DNA from: Bacillus sp. FJAT-26390
GTDB taxonomy: Bacteria > Bacillota > Bacilli > Paenibacillales > Paenibacillaceae
Direction of reading: 5' to 3'
NCBI RefSeq assembly: GCF_001682865.1
Contig: NZ_MAQX01000022.1
Coordinates: 496,001 to 560,000, forward strand
Length of the DNA stretch: 64,000 nt
Positions within the stretch are counted from its first letter, which is position 1; each line of letters opens with the position of its first letter. A program made the translations under genes and the position numbers. Shown in pieces: positions 24,173 through 32,526 of the stretch. The notes below the pieces were generated by a model. It did no database searches and had not been told where the DNA came from. It was given only the letters and a program-made list of their open reading frames with translations.

Positions 24173-25840
24173 ATGGATCGAATTTTGGCTGCTAGAGGCG
24201 GCGAGCTTCGCTGCAAGGGATGGAGGCAGGAAGCGCTGCTGCGCATGCTCGAAAATGTGCTTGAAAATGGCGAGAATCAACAGGAGCTAACGGTATATGC
24301 TGCGCTTGCGAAAGCGGCGCGCAATTGGGATTCCTATCATGCCATTGTAAGCACGCTCAAAACGCTCGAGGAAGAAGAAACGCTCGTCATTCAATCCGGG
24401 AAGCCGATTGGCATTATGCGCACGCATAAATATGCACCGATCGTCGTCATGGCCAATTGCAATATGGTGGGCAAGTGGGCGACAAGCGAAAATTTTTATA
24501 AATATCAGGAGCAAGGCTTGATCGTTTGGGGCGGATTAACGGCTGCCGCATGGCAGTACATCGGCTCTCAAGGCGTTATTCAAGGCACGTATGAAATATT
24601 TCAGTCGATCGCTCGAATGCATTACGGCGGCTCTCTGGCAGGCAAATTCATTCTGACTGCCGGACTTGGCGGAATGGGCGGTGCGCAGCCGCTTGCAGGC
24701 ACGATGGCAGGCGCGGTCATTTTGTGCGTGGAAGTGTCCGAAGCTAGAATCGATAAACGGATCGAAGTCGGCTATTTGCAGAGGAAGACCGAAAGTTTGG
24801 ATGAAGCGCTGGAATGGATCGATGAGGCCTGCAAAACAAAGGAGAGCTTGTCCGTAGGGCTTCTTGGAAACGCTGCCGACATTTATCCGGAATTGATCCG
24901 CAGAGGCATCCAGCCGGATGTCGTAACGGACCAAACCTCGGCGCATGATCTCATGTACGGCTATATCCCAGCTGGCTATAGCTTGGAGAAAGCGGCTGAG
25001 CTTCGCAAGACTGCGCCGGATCAGCTTCAGGCGGATGCAGGCGCGTCGATTGCCGCCGAGGTGGAAGCGATGCTGGAGTTCCAGCGCAAGGGTGCGGTTG
25101 TTTTTGACAATGGCAACAATATTCGCTCGCAAGCGGTGCAGTATGGGGTGAAGGATGCATTCGATATCGCGGTATTTACGGAAGCCTTCCTTAGACCGCT
25201 GTTCGCGCGCGCGATCGGGCCGTTCCGCTGGGTGGCGCTGAGCGGCGATGCCGAAGACATCCGCAAGATTGATCAGTATATTTTGGAGCATTTCAGCGAT
25301 AACGAGGTCGTCGTGAACTGGATTCGCCTCGCGAATGAATACGTCCCGGTCGAAGGACTGCCTGCTCGTATCGGCTGGTTCGGCCACGGCGACCGTACGA
25401 AGCTGGCACTTGCGGTTAACGCGATGGTGCAGGCGGGCGAGCTTGGCGGGCCGATTGCTTTCTCGCGCGATCATCTGGATGCCGGAGCGATGGCGCACCC
25501 GAACATCATGACCGAGAATATGAAGGATGGCAGCGATGCGATATCCGATTGGCCGCTGCTGAATGCGATGATTAATTGCTCATCAATGGCCGATCTTGTA
25601 GCGATACACTCAGGCGGCGGCGGATACAGCGGATATATGACAAGCGCGGGCGTAACGCTTGTTGCCGACGGCACATCGGATGCCGAGCTCAGGCTGAAAA
25701 CGACGCTGGACAATGATACCGGGCTTGGCGTGTTGCGCTATGCTGACGCTGGTTATGAGGAAGCATTGGATGAAGTAAGCAAAAAGGGAATACGTAGAAT
25801 CGATACGAATCGAGAGGGGAATTCATCTTGCGTGAACTAA
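24173..25840 (+). CDS. Urocanase-family hydratase, probable thiourocanate hydratase
   Basis: The ATG at 24173 fits AAGGAG (24159-24164); GTG 24164 is the alternative. The 555-residue protein spans the whole urocanase family. The NAD-binding stretch FILTAGLGGMGGAQPLAG (about 159-176), RDHLDAGAMAHPN and MKDGSDAISDWPLLNAM are well kept. Two stretches differ from true HutU: the canonical YGQMTAGSWIYIG reads WGGLTAAAWQYIG, and VSLHHGGGVGMG reads VAIHSGGGGYSG. Urocanase adds water to urocanate with NAD as electrophile. Neighbours fit a thiohydantoin route rather than histidine breakdown, since imidazolonepropionase and formimidoyl-glutamase genes are missing. The inferred substrate is thiourocanate. 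It is the first gene of the operon. Confidence 0.82.
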   Translation: MDRILAARGGELRCKGWRQEALLRMLENVLENGENQQELTVYAALAKAARNWDSYHAIVSTLKTLEEEETLVIQSGKPIGIMRTHKYAPIVVMANCNMVGKWATSENFYKYQEQGLIVWGGLTAAAWQYIGSQGVIQGTYEIFQSIARMHYGGSLAGKFILTAGLGGMGGAQPLAGTMAGAVILCVEVSEARIDKRIEVGYLQRKTESLDEALEWIDEACKTKESLSVGLLGNAADIYPELIRRGIQPDVVTDQTSAHDLMYGYIPAGYSLEKAAELRKTAPDQLQADAGASIAAEVEAMLEFQRKGAVVFDNGNNIRSQAVQYGVKDAFDIAVFTEAFLRPLFARAIGPFRWVALSGDAEDIRKIDQYILEHFSDNEVVVNWIRLANEYVPVEGLPARIGWFGHGDRTKLALAVNAMVQAGELGGPIAFSRDHLDAGAMAHPNIMTENMKDGSDAISDWPLLNAMINCSSMADLVAIHSGGGGYSGYMTSAGVTLVADGTSDAELRLKTTLDNDTGLGVLRYADAGYEEALDEVSKKGIRRIDTNREGNSSCVN

Positions 25841-26925
25841 CGATAGAGGATGTACGGGCGGCAGTAAGAGGGGGAGCCGTATTCGCAGCAGGCGGCGGCG
25901 GCTGGGTTGACCATGGTTTGGAGATTGGCGGCGCGGCGGTTGGCATTGCCAAGCCGAAGCTGGTTTCAGTAGATGAGCTGCCGGATGACGCGATTATTGT
26001 GACGGCGACAGCGATTGGCGCGCCTGCGGGAAATGACTGGGAAATGTGGGGCATTGATTACATCAAAGCGGTTAAGCTGCTGATGGATAATTATGACGGC
26101 AAGGTCGTAGGCGTGATGACTCCGCAAAACGGCATGTCGAGCACGATTAACGGCTGGCTTCCAGCAGCGGCGCTTGGTCTCGTCGTCGTTGATGCGACCG
26201 GCGATATCCGCGCGCATCCTACGGGCAAGATGGGCTCGATGGGGCTTGCATCCCGCACGGATTATGAAACGATCCAGGTTGTTGTCGGCGGCAGACGGGA
26301 TACAGGCTCGTACCTTGAGCTGGTTGTGAAGGGCACACCTGCCAAAACGTCCAACATTTTGCGGACGGCGGCTGATATGTCAGGCGGCTTTATTGCGTCG
26401 GCGCGCCATCCGATCCCGGCCTCTTACGTGAAGGAGCATGCAGCCATTGGCGGCATCTCTATAGCGCTGGAGCTTGGTTACGCGATGATCGAGGCGGAGG
26501 CAACTGGAGCTGAGGCGATTATGGAAACGGTATGCAAGAAAACAAACGGCCGGATGATCGGCAGAGGCATCGTATTGAAGAAGGACGTTCATTATTCGGG
26601 CGCTTTCGATATCGGCACGATTACGATGGAGGACGGCGGGGGCGGACAGCTGACGCTTCATGTGATGAACGAGTATATGGCGGTGGATGATGCGGAAGGC
26701 AATCGCCTGACGACTTATCCCGATGTCATTACGACATTTGAAGCGGCTACCGGCCTGCCGATCAGCGTAGGCGGCGTGAAGGAAGGCATGGAGCTTTCGC
26801 TGCTTGCCATCGACAAGCAGCATGTGCCGCTTAGCTCCAGCGTGAAGGACCCGACAGTGTATCCGGAAGTTGAGAAGGCGCTTGGCATACCGCTTGCCGA
26901 GTACGGATTGAAAGGCATTGTTTAA
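25828..26925 (+). CDS. DUF917 / S-methyl-thiohydantoin desulfurase-family protein, probable thiohydantoin desulfhydrase
   Basis: A 365-residue protein from TTG 25828 (GAGAGGGGA before it), overlapping the hydratase by 13 bases. The DUF917 hallmarks are the glycine-rich FAAGGGGWVDHG near residues 19-30, TATAIGAPAG, DATGDIRAHPTGKMGSMGL and the later DVITTFEAATGLPISVGGVKEG. The Pfam family is now named after a thiohydantoin desulfurase domain. In ergothioneine breakdown the step after thiourocanate hydration is removal of sulfur from 3-(5-oxo-2-thioxoimidazolidin-4-yl)propionate to give hydantoin-5-propionate, and this gene sits exactly where that activity is expected. The role is inferred from family and context. 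Confidence 0.78.
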   Translation: MRELTIEDVRAAVRGGAVFAAGGGGWVDHGLEIGGAAVGIAKPKLVSVDELPDDAIIVTATAIGAPAGNDWEMWGIDYIKAVKLLMDNYDGKVVGVMTPQNGMSSTINGWLPAAALGLVVVDATGDIRAHPTGKMGSMGLASRTDYETIQVVVGGRRDTGSYLELVVKGTPAKTSNILRTAADMSGGFIASARHPIPASYVKEHAAIGGISIALELGYAMIEAEATGAEAIMETVCKKTNGRMIGRGIVLKKDVHYSGAFDIGTITMEDGGGGQLTLHVMNEYMAVDDAEGNRLTTYPDVITTFEAATGLPISVGGVKEGMELSLLAIDKQHVPLSSSVKDPTVYPEVEKALGIPLAEYGLKGIV

Positions 26926-26967
26926 TTCGTTCATTCCTAATTGATTTCAACTAAGAGGGTGCCATTG

Positions 26968-28527
26968 ATGAGTGACAAAATAGTAGATACAGACCTCGGC
27001 AGGCAGCCGCCGCCTGTTCGAGTCGTTATGCTCGATGGGCATTCGCTCTCCATTCGGGAGGTTGAGCTAATCGCAATCGAAGGCTGGCGAGTGGAGCTGT
27101 CGGAGGATGCTTTGAAGCGGGTAGGGCAAGCGCATCGATTGATTCATGAGCTTGCGGCCGAAGGCATTCCCATCTACGGGCTTAACCGCGGGGTAGGGCT
27201 GAATAAAGACATTGAAATAACGGCGGACATGTATGAAGCCTTCAACCGGAATTTAATCTATTCGCATTCCGCGGCGGTTGAGCCTGCAGCCTCCGATCAG
27301 GAGGTAAGGGCGGTGCTTGTTGCCCGCCTGAATTCGCTGCTTAAGGGCTGCACAGGCGTTCAGCCGGCGATCGTCATGATGTACCGGGATTTGCTGAATG
27401 CCGGCATCCACCCGATCATGCCGCTGCGAGGTTCGATTGGCGCCGGAGATATTTCGGTGCTGTCGCACATCGGCCTAACCATGATTGGCGAAGGAAATGT
27501 CATTTGCGAGGGGCAGAACGTGGCTGCTAAGACAGCGTTGCAAGCCGCAGGAATGGAACCGGTGAAGCTAGGGCCTAAGGATGCGCTTGCGATCGTAAGC
27601 TCCAATGCGTTGTCCTCGGGCATCGGGGCGTTGACGGCAGCTGCGGCTCTAAGGCTGCTGGACACGGCTGATGCTGTGTTTGCTTTATCGCTCGAAGCCT
27701 TGCAAGGCTGCGCAAGCCCAATGGACGAGGCGTTATTCGCTGTAAGACCATTCGAGGGAGCGGCGGAGAGCGCGGCTAATGTCAGAGATGCTTTGCGCGG
27801 CGGCAGGCTTGTGCAGATGGAGCAAAGCGATAAAATTCAAGATCCGCTTAGCTTTCGCAGCGCTTGCCATGTGCATGGCGCGGCTCGTGATGCGCTTGCG
27901 TATGCGTCGAAGCAGCTGATCCTTCAATTGAACGGCTCCGATGATAACCCATGCGTCCTTATTGACGAGAGAAGAGTGGTTCCTTCCTCTAACTTCGACG
28001 TTACCTCATGGACGGTAGCCTTTGAAATGGTCGCGATTGCACTAAGCCATGTGTCGAAAATATCATGTTACCGCTCCCTTAAGCTCGGAACGTCCTCCTT
28101 TACCGGCCTCGGACGGTTTCTGGCTCCGAATCCGGGGACGATTGCATTTGGTACGCTGCAAAAAACCTATACCTCGCTAGACGCTGAAATCCGCTTGCTG
28201 TCCAATCCGGTGTCCGCTGATTATTTCTCGCTTGCGGGCGAGATCGAGGATCATGCGAACAATACGCCGCTCGTTATACGCAAGACAGCGGACATTATTG
28301 ACCGCTTGTCCTATATTATCGGAATGGAGGCGCTGCATGCTGCGCAAGCGATCGACCTGCGCGGTTCGCAGGCTGGGCTAGGCCAAGGCTCGGCTGCTGT
28401 TTATGAGCAAATCCGCAGCGTTGTTCCGGTGCTGGCGGTGGATCGACCGCTTACTCCCGACATTGGAGCCGTATATGAGCTTATTCGCAGAGGGATTCGA
28501 ATCGAAGGAGGGGTGCTGGATGAGTAA
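26968..28527 (+). CDS. Aromatic ammonia-lyase-fold enzyme without MIO serine, probable ergothionase
   Basis: The ATG at 26968 follows AAGAGGGTG; the frame itself opens at 26941. The 519-residue protein has the HAL/PAL fold: YGLNRGVGLNKD (Tyr70, equivalent to the catalytic tyrosine), PLRGSIGAGDISVLSHIGL and NPVSADYFSLAGEIEDHANN. In ordinary lyases the MIO cofactor forms from Ala-Ser-Gly in GSVGASGDL. Here residues 155-162 read GSIGAGDI, one residue shorter and without the serine, so MIO cannot form. Ergothionase eliminates trimethylamine, a good leaving group, and is known as a MIO-independent member of this fold. With the hydratase, desulfurase and hydantoinase genes around it, ergothionase is the best call. 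Confidence 0.8.
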   Translation: MSDKIVDTDLGRQPPPVRVVMLDGHSLSIREVELIAIEGWRVELSEDALKRVGQAHRLIHELAAEGIPIYGLNRGVGLNKDIEITADMYEAFNRNLIYSHSAAVEPAASDQEVRAVLVARLNSLLKGCTGVQPAIVMMYRDLLNAGIHPIMPLRGSIGAGDISVLSHIGLTMIGEGNVICEGQNVAAKTALQAAGMEPVKLGPKDALAIVSSNALSSGIGALTAAAALRLLDTADAVFALSLEALQGCASPMDEALFAVRPFEGAAESAANVRDALRGGRLVQMEQSDKIQDPLSFRSACHVHGAARDALAYASKQLILQLNGSDDNPCVLIDERRVVPSSNFDVTSWTVAFEMVAIALSHVSKISCYRSLKLGTSSFTGLGRFLAPNPGTIAFGTLQKTYTSLDAEIRLLSNPVSADYFSLAGEIEDHANNTPLVIRKTADIIDRLSYIIGMEALHAAQAIDLRGSQAGLGQGSAAVYEQIRSVVPVLAVDRPLTPDIGAVYELIRRGIRIEGGVLDE

Positions 28528-29884
28528 GTCCTATGATCTAGTCGTTTTTGGCAACATCGTGCTTCCAGAGGGTGTTTTATATGACTCGGCAATCGGAATC
28601 AAGGACGGCCGAATCGAAACGATAGGCCGGATAGGAGAGAACGGTCTGCCAGCCGCAAAAGTGATACGAGCAGAAGGCAGCTTCGTGCTGCCAGGCGCAG
28701 TTGATGCTCACGTCCATTGCTACAGCTCGGTAGATGAGGGATTCCATACAGCGAGCAAGTCTGCGGCTGCGGGCGGCGTAACGACGATTATCGAAATGCC
28801 TTACGATGCGACGGGGATGATCTGCACGCTTGAGGCATTTGAGCAAAAGAGAGTGCTGCTTGAGCAGCAATCCATCGTGGATATGGCGATGCTCGTTACG
28901 ATTCATAAGCAAGACGGCTATGAGCATATACGCGAGCTGGCGCAGGCGGGAGCCTGCGGGTTCAAGGTATCGATGTTTAATACCGACTCCTTTCGGTTTC
29001 CGCGCATTGACGACGGCCAACTGCTCGACTCGTTCGCAGTCATTGCTGAAACAGGCTGTCCGGTTGGCGTTCATGCGGAAAACGATGAGATTGTTCACAG
29101 GTACATCGACAAATATAAGTCAGAGGGAAACAATCCTCGCGCGCATGGCTGGAGCAGGCCGAAGGTAAGCGAATCGGTGGCCGCCTTGACGGCGATGGAG
29201 CTGGCTTATGAAACCGGCGTTAAATTGCATTTATATCATTGCACTTATCCGCGTATTTTTCAGCTGGCTGACTATTTCCGTTCGCTTGGGGCTAAGATTA
29301 CGGCTGAAACCTGTACGCATTATTTGACGCTTAGCGAGGATGATATGCCGCGGCTTAAGGCAAAGGGGAAAATCAATCCGCCGCTGCGCACCGAGCAGGA
29401 TAAGGACGGCTTATGGGAACTAGCGAGAAAAGGGGCAATCGATATGATTACATCCGATCACGCGCCATGGCTTACCGACCGCAAATCGGATGCTGATATT
29501 TTCAAGAATGCTTCAGGCGCACCCGGTGTCGAGCATTTGCTTCCTATTATTTATAGCGAGGGAGTAGCCAAGGGCAAGCTGGCACTGACGGATTTGGTAA
29601 GAATGTTATGCCAAAGGCCGGCAGAAGTCTTCGGGCTTGGCCATCGCAAGGGCAGGCTGTCGGAGGGGTATGACGCTGACATCGCCATTATCGATCCATC
29701 CGTTTCTTGGATAATGGATGAGCGTGAGCTCCATTCCAGCGCAGGCTGGAGCGCCTATAACGGCATGTCTATGCAAGGAAAAGTGTCGCATACGATCGTT
29801 AGGGGTAAGCTCGTTTATGAAGCCGGAGCCATTGTAGGCAAAGCTGGCCATGGAAAATTTGTAAGGGCAGAGCACAGCGTTTAA
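28520..29884 (+). CDS. Dihydropyrimidinase/allantoinase-type cyclic amidohydrolase, probable hydantoin-5-propionate hydrolase
   Basis: The ATG at 28520 follows GGAGGGG and overlaps the lyase gene by 8 bases. The 455-residue enzyme has all binuclear-zinc motifs of the hydantoinase family: HVHCYSS (His64, His66), GFKVSMF (carboxylated Lys149), GVHAENDE (His185), HLYHCTYP (His240) and TSDHAPW (Asp313). Family members open hydantoin, dihydropyrimidine or allantoin rings. In this operon the expected ring is hydantoin-5-propionate, giving N-carbamoyl-glutamate. Allantoin is an alternative, since allantoinase and allantoate amidohydrolase also pair, but no ureide genes are present and the upstream genes point to a histidine-derived ring. 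Confidence 0.85.
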   Translation: MSKSYDLVVFGNIVLPEGVLYDSAIGIKDGRIETIGRIGENGLPAAKVIRAEGSFVLPGAVDAHVHCYSSVDEGFHTASKSAAAGGVTTIIEMPYDATGMICTLEAFEQKRVLLEQQSIVDMAMLVTIHKQDGYEHIRELAQAGACGFKVSMFNTDSFRFPRIDDGQLLDSFAVIAETGCPVGVHAENDEIVHRYIDKYKSEGNNPRAHGWSRPKVSESVAALTAMELAYETGVKLHLYHCTYPRIFQLADYFRSLGAKITAETCTHYLTLSEDDMPRLKAKGKINPPLRTEQDKDGLWELARKGAIDMITSDHAPWLTDRKSDADIFKNASGAPGVEHLLPIIYSEGVAKGKLALTDLVRMLCQRPAEVFGLGHRKGRLSEGYDADIAIIDPSVSWIMDERELHSSAGWSAYNGMSMQGKVSHTIVRGKLVYEAGAIVGKAGHGKFVRAEHSV

Positions 29885-29912
29885 GCCATAGCTGAAGAAG
29901 GAGAGGTATGGG

Positions 29913-31187
29913 ATGGAAAGCAGAATAGACCAACTGGTACCGAGCGCCGCTCGGATGCAGGCTGATATCGAGCAGCTATCGTCGTATAGCGATCCGTCAA
30001 AGCCGGGCTGGACGCGTCGTCCGTTCACTTCGTTTTATGATGACGGAAGGCGCTGGCTTTCCGAGCTAATGCGGGCTGCGGGACTTGAGGTATCAATTGA
30101 CGCGGCTTCTAACTTGATCGGAAGCTTGCCCGGAAGCGACCTCGCGCTGCCTCCGATTATGATTGGCTCCCATACCGATACGGTGACGGGCGGCGGCCGC
30201 TTTGACGGAATTATCGGCGTGCTTGCCGGCATCGAAATTGCGCGTTTGCTTAAAGAAGCGGGCAAGCCACTTCGCCACTCGCTTCAAATCGTCGACTTCA
30301 CGGCGGAAGAGCCGAGCGAGTTCGGCATCTCGACGGTGGGCAGCCGGGGAATGGTCGGCAATCTGACAGAAGCGATGCTGGAGCTAAGCGACGATAACGG
30401 TCTGAAGCTTGGCGATGCGATTAACCGGCAGGGCGGGGACGCTGCGCAGCTCGCAGCGCAAGTAAAAAAGCCTGGTGACGTGGCGCTTTATCTTGAGCTT
30501 CATATCGAGCAAGGCCCGGTGCTTGAGCAGTCAGGGCACGGGCTTGGCGCCGTGCTTGGCATTGTAGGCATTCATCGATACCGCGTCACGCTGGCAGGCG
30601 CGCCGAACCATGCGGGCACTACGCCGATGACGCTGCGTAACGATGCGCTGGCGGGCTTTTGCGAAATAGGATTAGCGTTTGAACGCCACTGCATGAATTA
30701 CGCGGCGGAAGCGGTAGGGACGATCGGTAAAGTTACGAATGAGCCCAACGCTTCGAATGTAGTGCCGGGTCTTGTTCGGTTTGACCTGGAAATTCGCTCG
30801 CTTGACCGAATGACTTCGGAAGCGGTGTATGCGGCTTTTGCAGCGGAGGCGTCTGCAATAGCTTCCAAGCGTGGACTCCGCTTGTCGCTTGAGCCATTGT
30901 CGAAGTCCGATTCGGTTATGGCCGGGGAGCAGGTGCTGCAAACCGTGCTCCAAGCATGCTCTTCGGTTGCTCCGGCAATTACTCTGGCAAGCGGCGCGGG
31001 GCATGATGCCAATCAGCTTGCAACGATTGCGCCAATCGGGATGATCTTTGTGCCCAGCAAGGGCGGCAGAAGCCATTGCCCGGAGGAATGGACGGATTAT
31101 GAGGACGTAGCAGCTGGAACGCAGGCTTTGGCAGCCGCGTTGCTGTTATTTGACGCTAAGGATTTAAGCGGGTGGCAGGATGAATAA
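29913..31187 (+). CDS. M20-family carbamoylase (N-carbamoyl-glutamate amidohydrolase type), first copy
   Basis: A 424-residue amidase of the hydantoinase/carbamoylase branch of peptidase family M20. Metal motifs are GSHTDTVTGGGRFDG (His87, Asp98), FTAEEPSEFG (Glu132/133) and LELHIEQGPVLEQ; the dimerisation lid region follows from about residue 215 (GAPNHAGTTPMTLRNDA). These enzymes hydrolyse N-carbamoyl amino acids or allantoate to the free amino acid (or ureidoglycine), CO2 and ammonia. Here N-carbamoyl-L-glutamate from the hydantoinase is the likely substrate and glutamate the product. It overlaps the second M20 gene by 8 bases. Confidence 0.85.
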   Translation: MESRIDQLVPSAARMQADIEQLSSYSDPSKPGWTRRPFTSFYDDGRRWLSELMRAAGLEVSIDAASNLIGSLPGSDLALPPIMIGSHTDTVTGGGRFDGIIGVLAGIEIARLLKEAGKPLRHSLQIVDFTAEEPSEFGISTVGSRGMVGNLTEAMLELSDDNGLKLGDAINRQGGDAAQLAAQVKKPGDVALYLELHIEQGPVLEQSGHGLGAVLGIVGIHRYRVTLAGAPNHAGTTPMTLRNDALAGFCEIGLAFERHCMNYAAEAVGTIGKVTNEPNASNVVPGLVRFDLEIRSLDRMTSEAVYAAFAAEASAIASKRGLRLSLEPLSKSDSVMAGEQVLQTVLQACSSVAPAITLASGAGHDANQLATIAPIGMIFVPSKGGRSHCPEEWTDYEDVAAGTQALAAALLLFDAKDLSGWQDE

Positions 31188-32433
31188 GACAGGAAGCTTA
31201 CGAATCAGCGGCGGGCGGCTGTGGGAATCGATTCAGGAGCTAGGCAAGATCGGAGCCGACCCGCACGGCGGCGTAACGCGCCTCTCGCTCAGCAACGAGG
31301 AATTAATAGCAAGACAATTTATTATTCGATTGATGGAGGAAGCGGGATTAGCCGTTAGGCAGGATGAAGCAGGCAATCTTATCGGTCGACTGGAGGGCGA
31401 GCGCCAAGGCGCTGGAGCCATCGTGACAGGCTCTCACATTGACACGGTCATTCATGCCGGCATCTTCGATGGCGCGCTGGGTGTGCTTGGCGGCATTGAG
31501 GCGCTTCGAACCATCAACGAGCAAGGGCTTAAACATGATAGGCCGCTTGAGGTTATTTGCTTTACGGACGAAGAGGGCGTGCGCTTTGGCGCCGGTTATT
31601 TGGGCAGCCGAGCGATGGCAGGCACATGGGATGGGAACTTGCTCGAGCTGACCGATTCCGCTGGCACCAAGCTTGGGGAAGCGATGGCATTCGCGGATTT
31701 GAATCCGCAGCTCATATCGCTTGCCAGCCGCAGCCGGGAAGCAGTCAAAGCTTATGTGGAGCTGCACATCGAGCAAGGACGCGTGCTGGAGGAGTTAGGG
31801 GAAGCTGCAGGTATAGCAACGGCTATTTATGGTCATAGCTGGCTTGAGGCGAGCATGCGCGGACGGGCTGATCATGCGGGAACGACGCCGATGAAGCTGC
31901 GGCAGGACCCGCTCACCGCTGCAGCCGAAGCGCTGCTTGCGATTGAGCAAATTGCTGCCGAGCAGGGCGGAGTCGCGACGGCGGGTACGCTGAAGCTCGC
32001 TCCGGGGGCGATTAACGTCATTCCTGGCGAAGTGATCTTTACGATTGACCTGCGGCATGAAGCAGCGGAGTCGCTAGCGCAAATGGAGCTTGCAGTTAAG
32101 GCTGCGCTCGCAAGCTCAGCCGCTGCAAGGGGATTATCCATTTCCATCCGTACGATTGACGGTGCGCAGCCTGTGCAGTCTTCGAAACGAATCGTAGATG
32201 CGATCGCGAGCAGCTGCGCGGGTGTTGGTTTGCCGGACACCTATATGGTTTGCGGCGCGGGCCATGATGCGGTTGCCATGAATCAGCTGACGGATATCGG
32301 CCTGATTTTGGTTCGTTCCCGAGATGGGATCAGTCATCATCCGCTGGAATGGAGCAGCCCGGAGGATTGCGAGGCAGGTGCGAATGTGCTTGTGAACACG
32401 CTCATCCTGCTGGCAAATGATTTGGATTCATAA
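31180..32433 (+). CDS. M20-family carbamoylase, second copy
   Basis: A 417-residue paralogue of the preceding enzyme, with GSHIDTVIHAGIFDGALG, FTDEEGVRFGAGYLGSRAM, VELHIEQGRVLEELG and GRADHAGTTPMKLRQDP all in place, so it should be active. The glutamate pair sits in FTDEEGVRFG, the more usual form in this branch, whereas the first copy has FTAEEPSEFG; the two probably differ in substrate or enantiomer preference. Candidates are N-carbamoyl-L-glutamate, the opposite enantiomer, or another ureido acid. It is the last enzyme gene before a new promoter at 32440 that starts the transport genes. Confidence 0.85.
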   Translation: MNKTGSLRISGGRLWESIQELGKIGADPHGGVTRLSLSNEELIARQFIIRLMEEAGLAVRQDEAGNLIGRLEGERQGAGAIVTGSHIDTVIHAGIFDGALGVLGGIEALRTINEQGLKHDRPLEVICFTDEEGVRFGAGYLGSRAMAGTWDGNLLELTDSAGTKLGEAMAFADLNPQLISLASRSREAVKAYVELHIEQGRVLEELGEAAGIATAIYGHSWLEASMRGRADHAGTTPMKLRQDPLTAAAEALLAIEQIAAEQGGVATAGTLKLAPGAINVIPGEVIFTIDLRHEAAESLAQMELAVKAALASSAAARGLSISIRTIDGAQPVQSSKRIVDAIASSCAGVGLPDTYMVCGAGHDAVAMNQLTDIGLILVRSRDGISHHPLEWSSPEDCEAGANVLVNTLILLANDLDS

Positions 32434-32439
32434 TTCCGA

Positions 32440-32499
32440 TTGACATAATGGGATATATAGTTTAATAATAATGGTAATGCATTATTGATAAATGATAAT
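32440..32499 (+). promoter_or_regulatory. Promoter and candidate IclR operator of the transport genes
   Basis: TTGACA at 32440-32445 and TAATAA at 32463-32468 have 17-base spacing. The motif ATTATTGATAAATGATAAT at 32481-32499 matches the one at 24140-24158 in the outer 8 and 7 bases and lies just before the ribosome site AAAGGAGG, the same relative place. Confidence 0.55.
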
Positions 32500-32526
32500 T
32501 CAATCGGAAAGGAGGAGCGAAGACAG

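Noticed and set aside
24536..25498. 320-codon open frame on the minus strand inside the hydratase gene
   Set aside because: It is a shadow of the GC-rich codon use of the sense gene, with no ribosome site or recognisable domain.
24173..28527. Ordinary histidine utilisation (hut) genes
   Set aside because: Imidazolonepropionase and formimidoyl-glutamase genes are absent, the HAL-like protein lacks the MIO serine, and hydantoin and carbamoyl enzymes are present instead.
28520..32433. Allantoin degradation operon
   Set aside because: Hydantoinase plus M20 amidase could be allantoinase plus allantoate amidohydrolase, but urocanase-like, DUF917 and HAL-fold genes overlap them, and no uricase, ureidoglycolate or purine-related gene is present.
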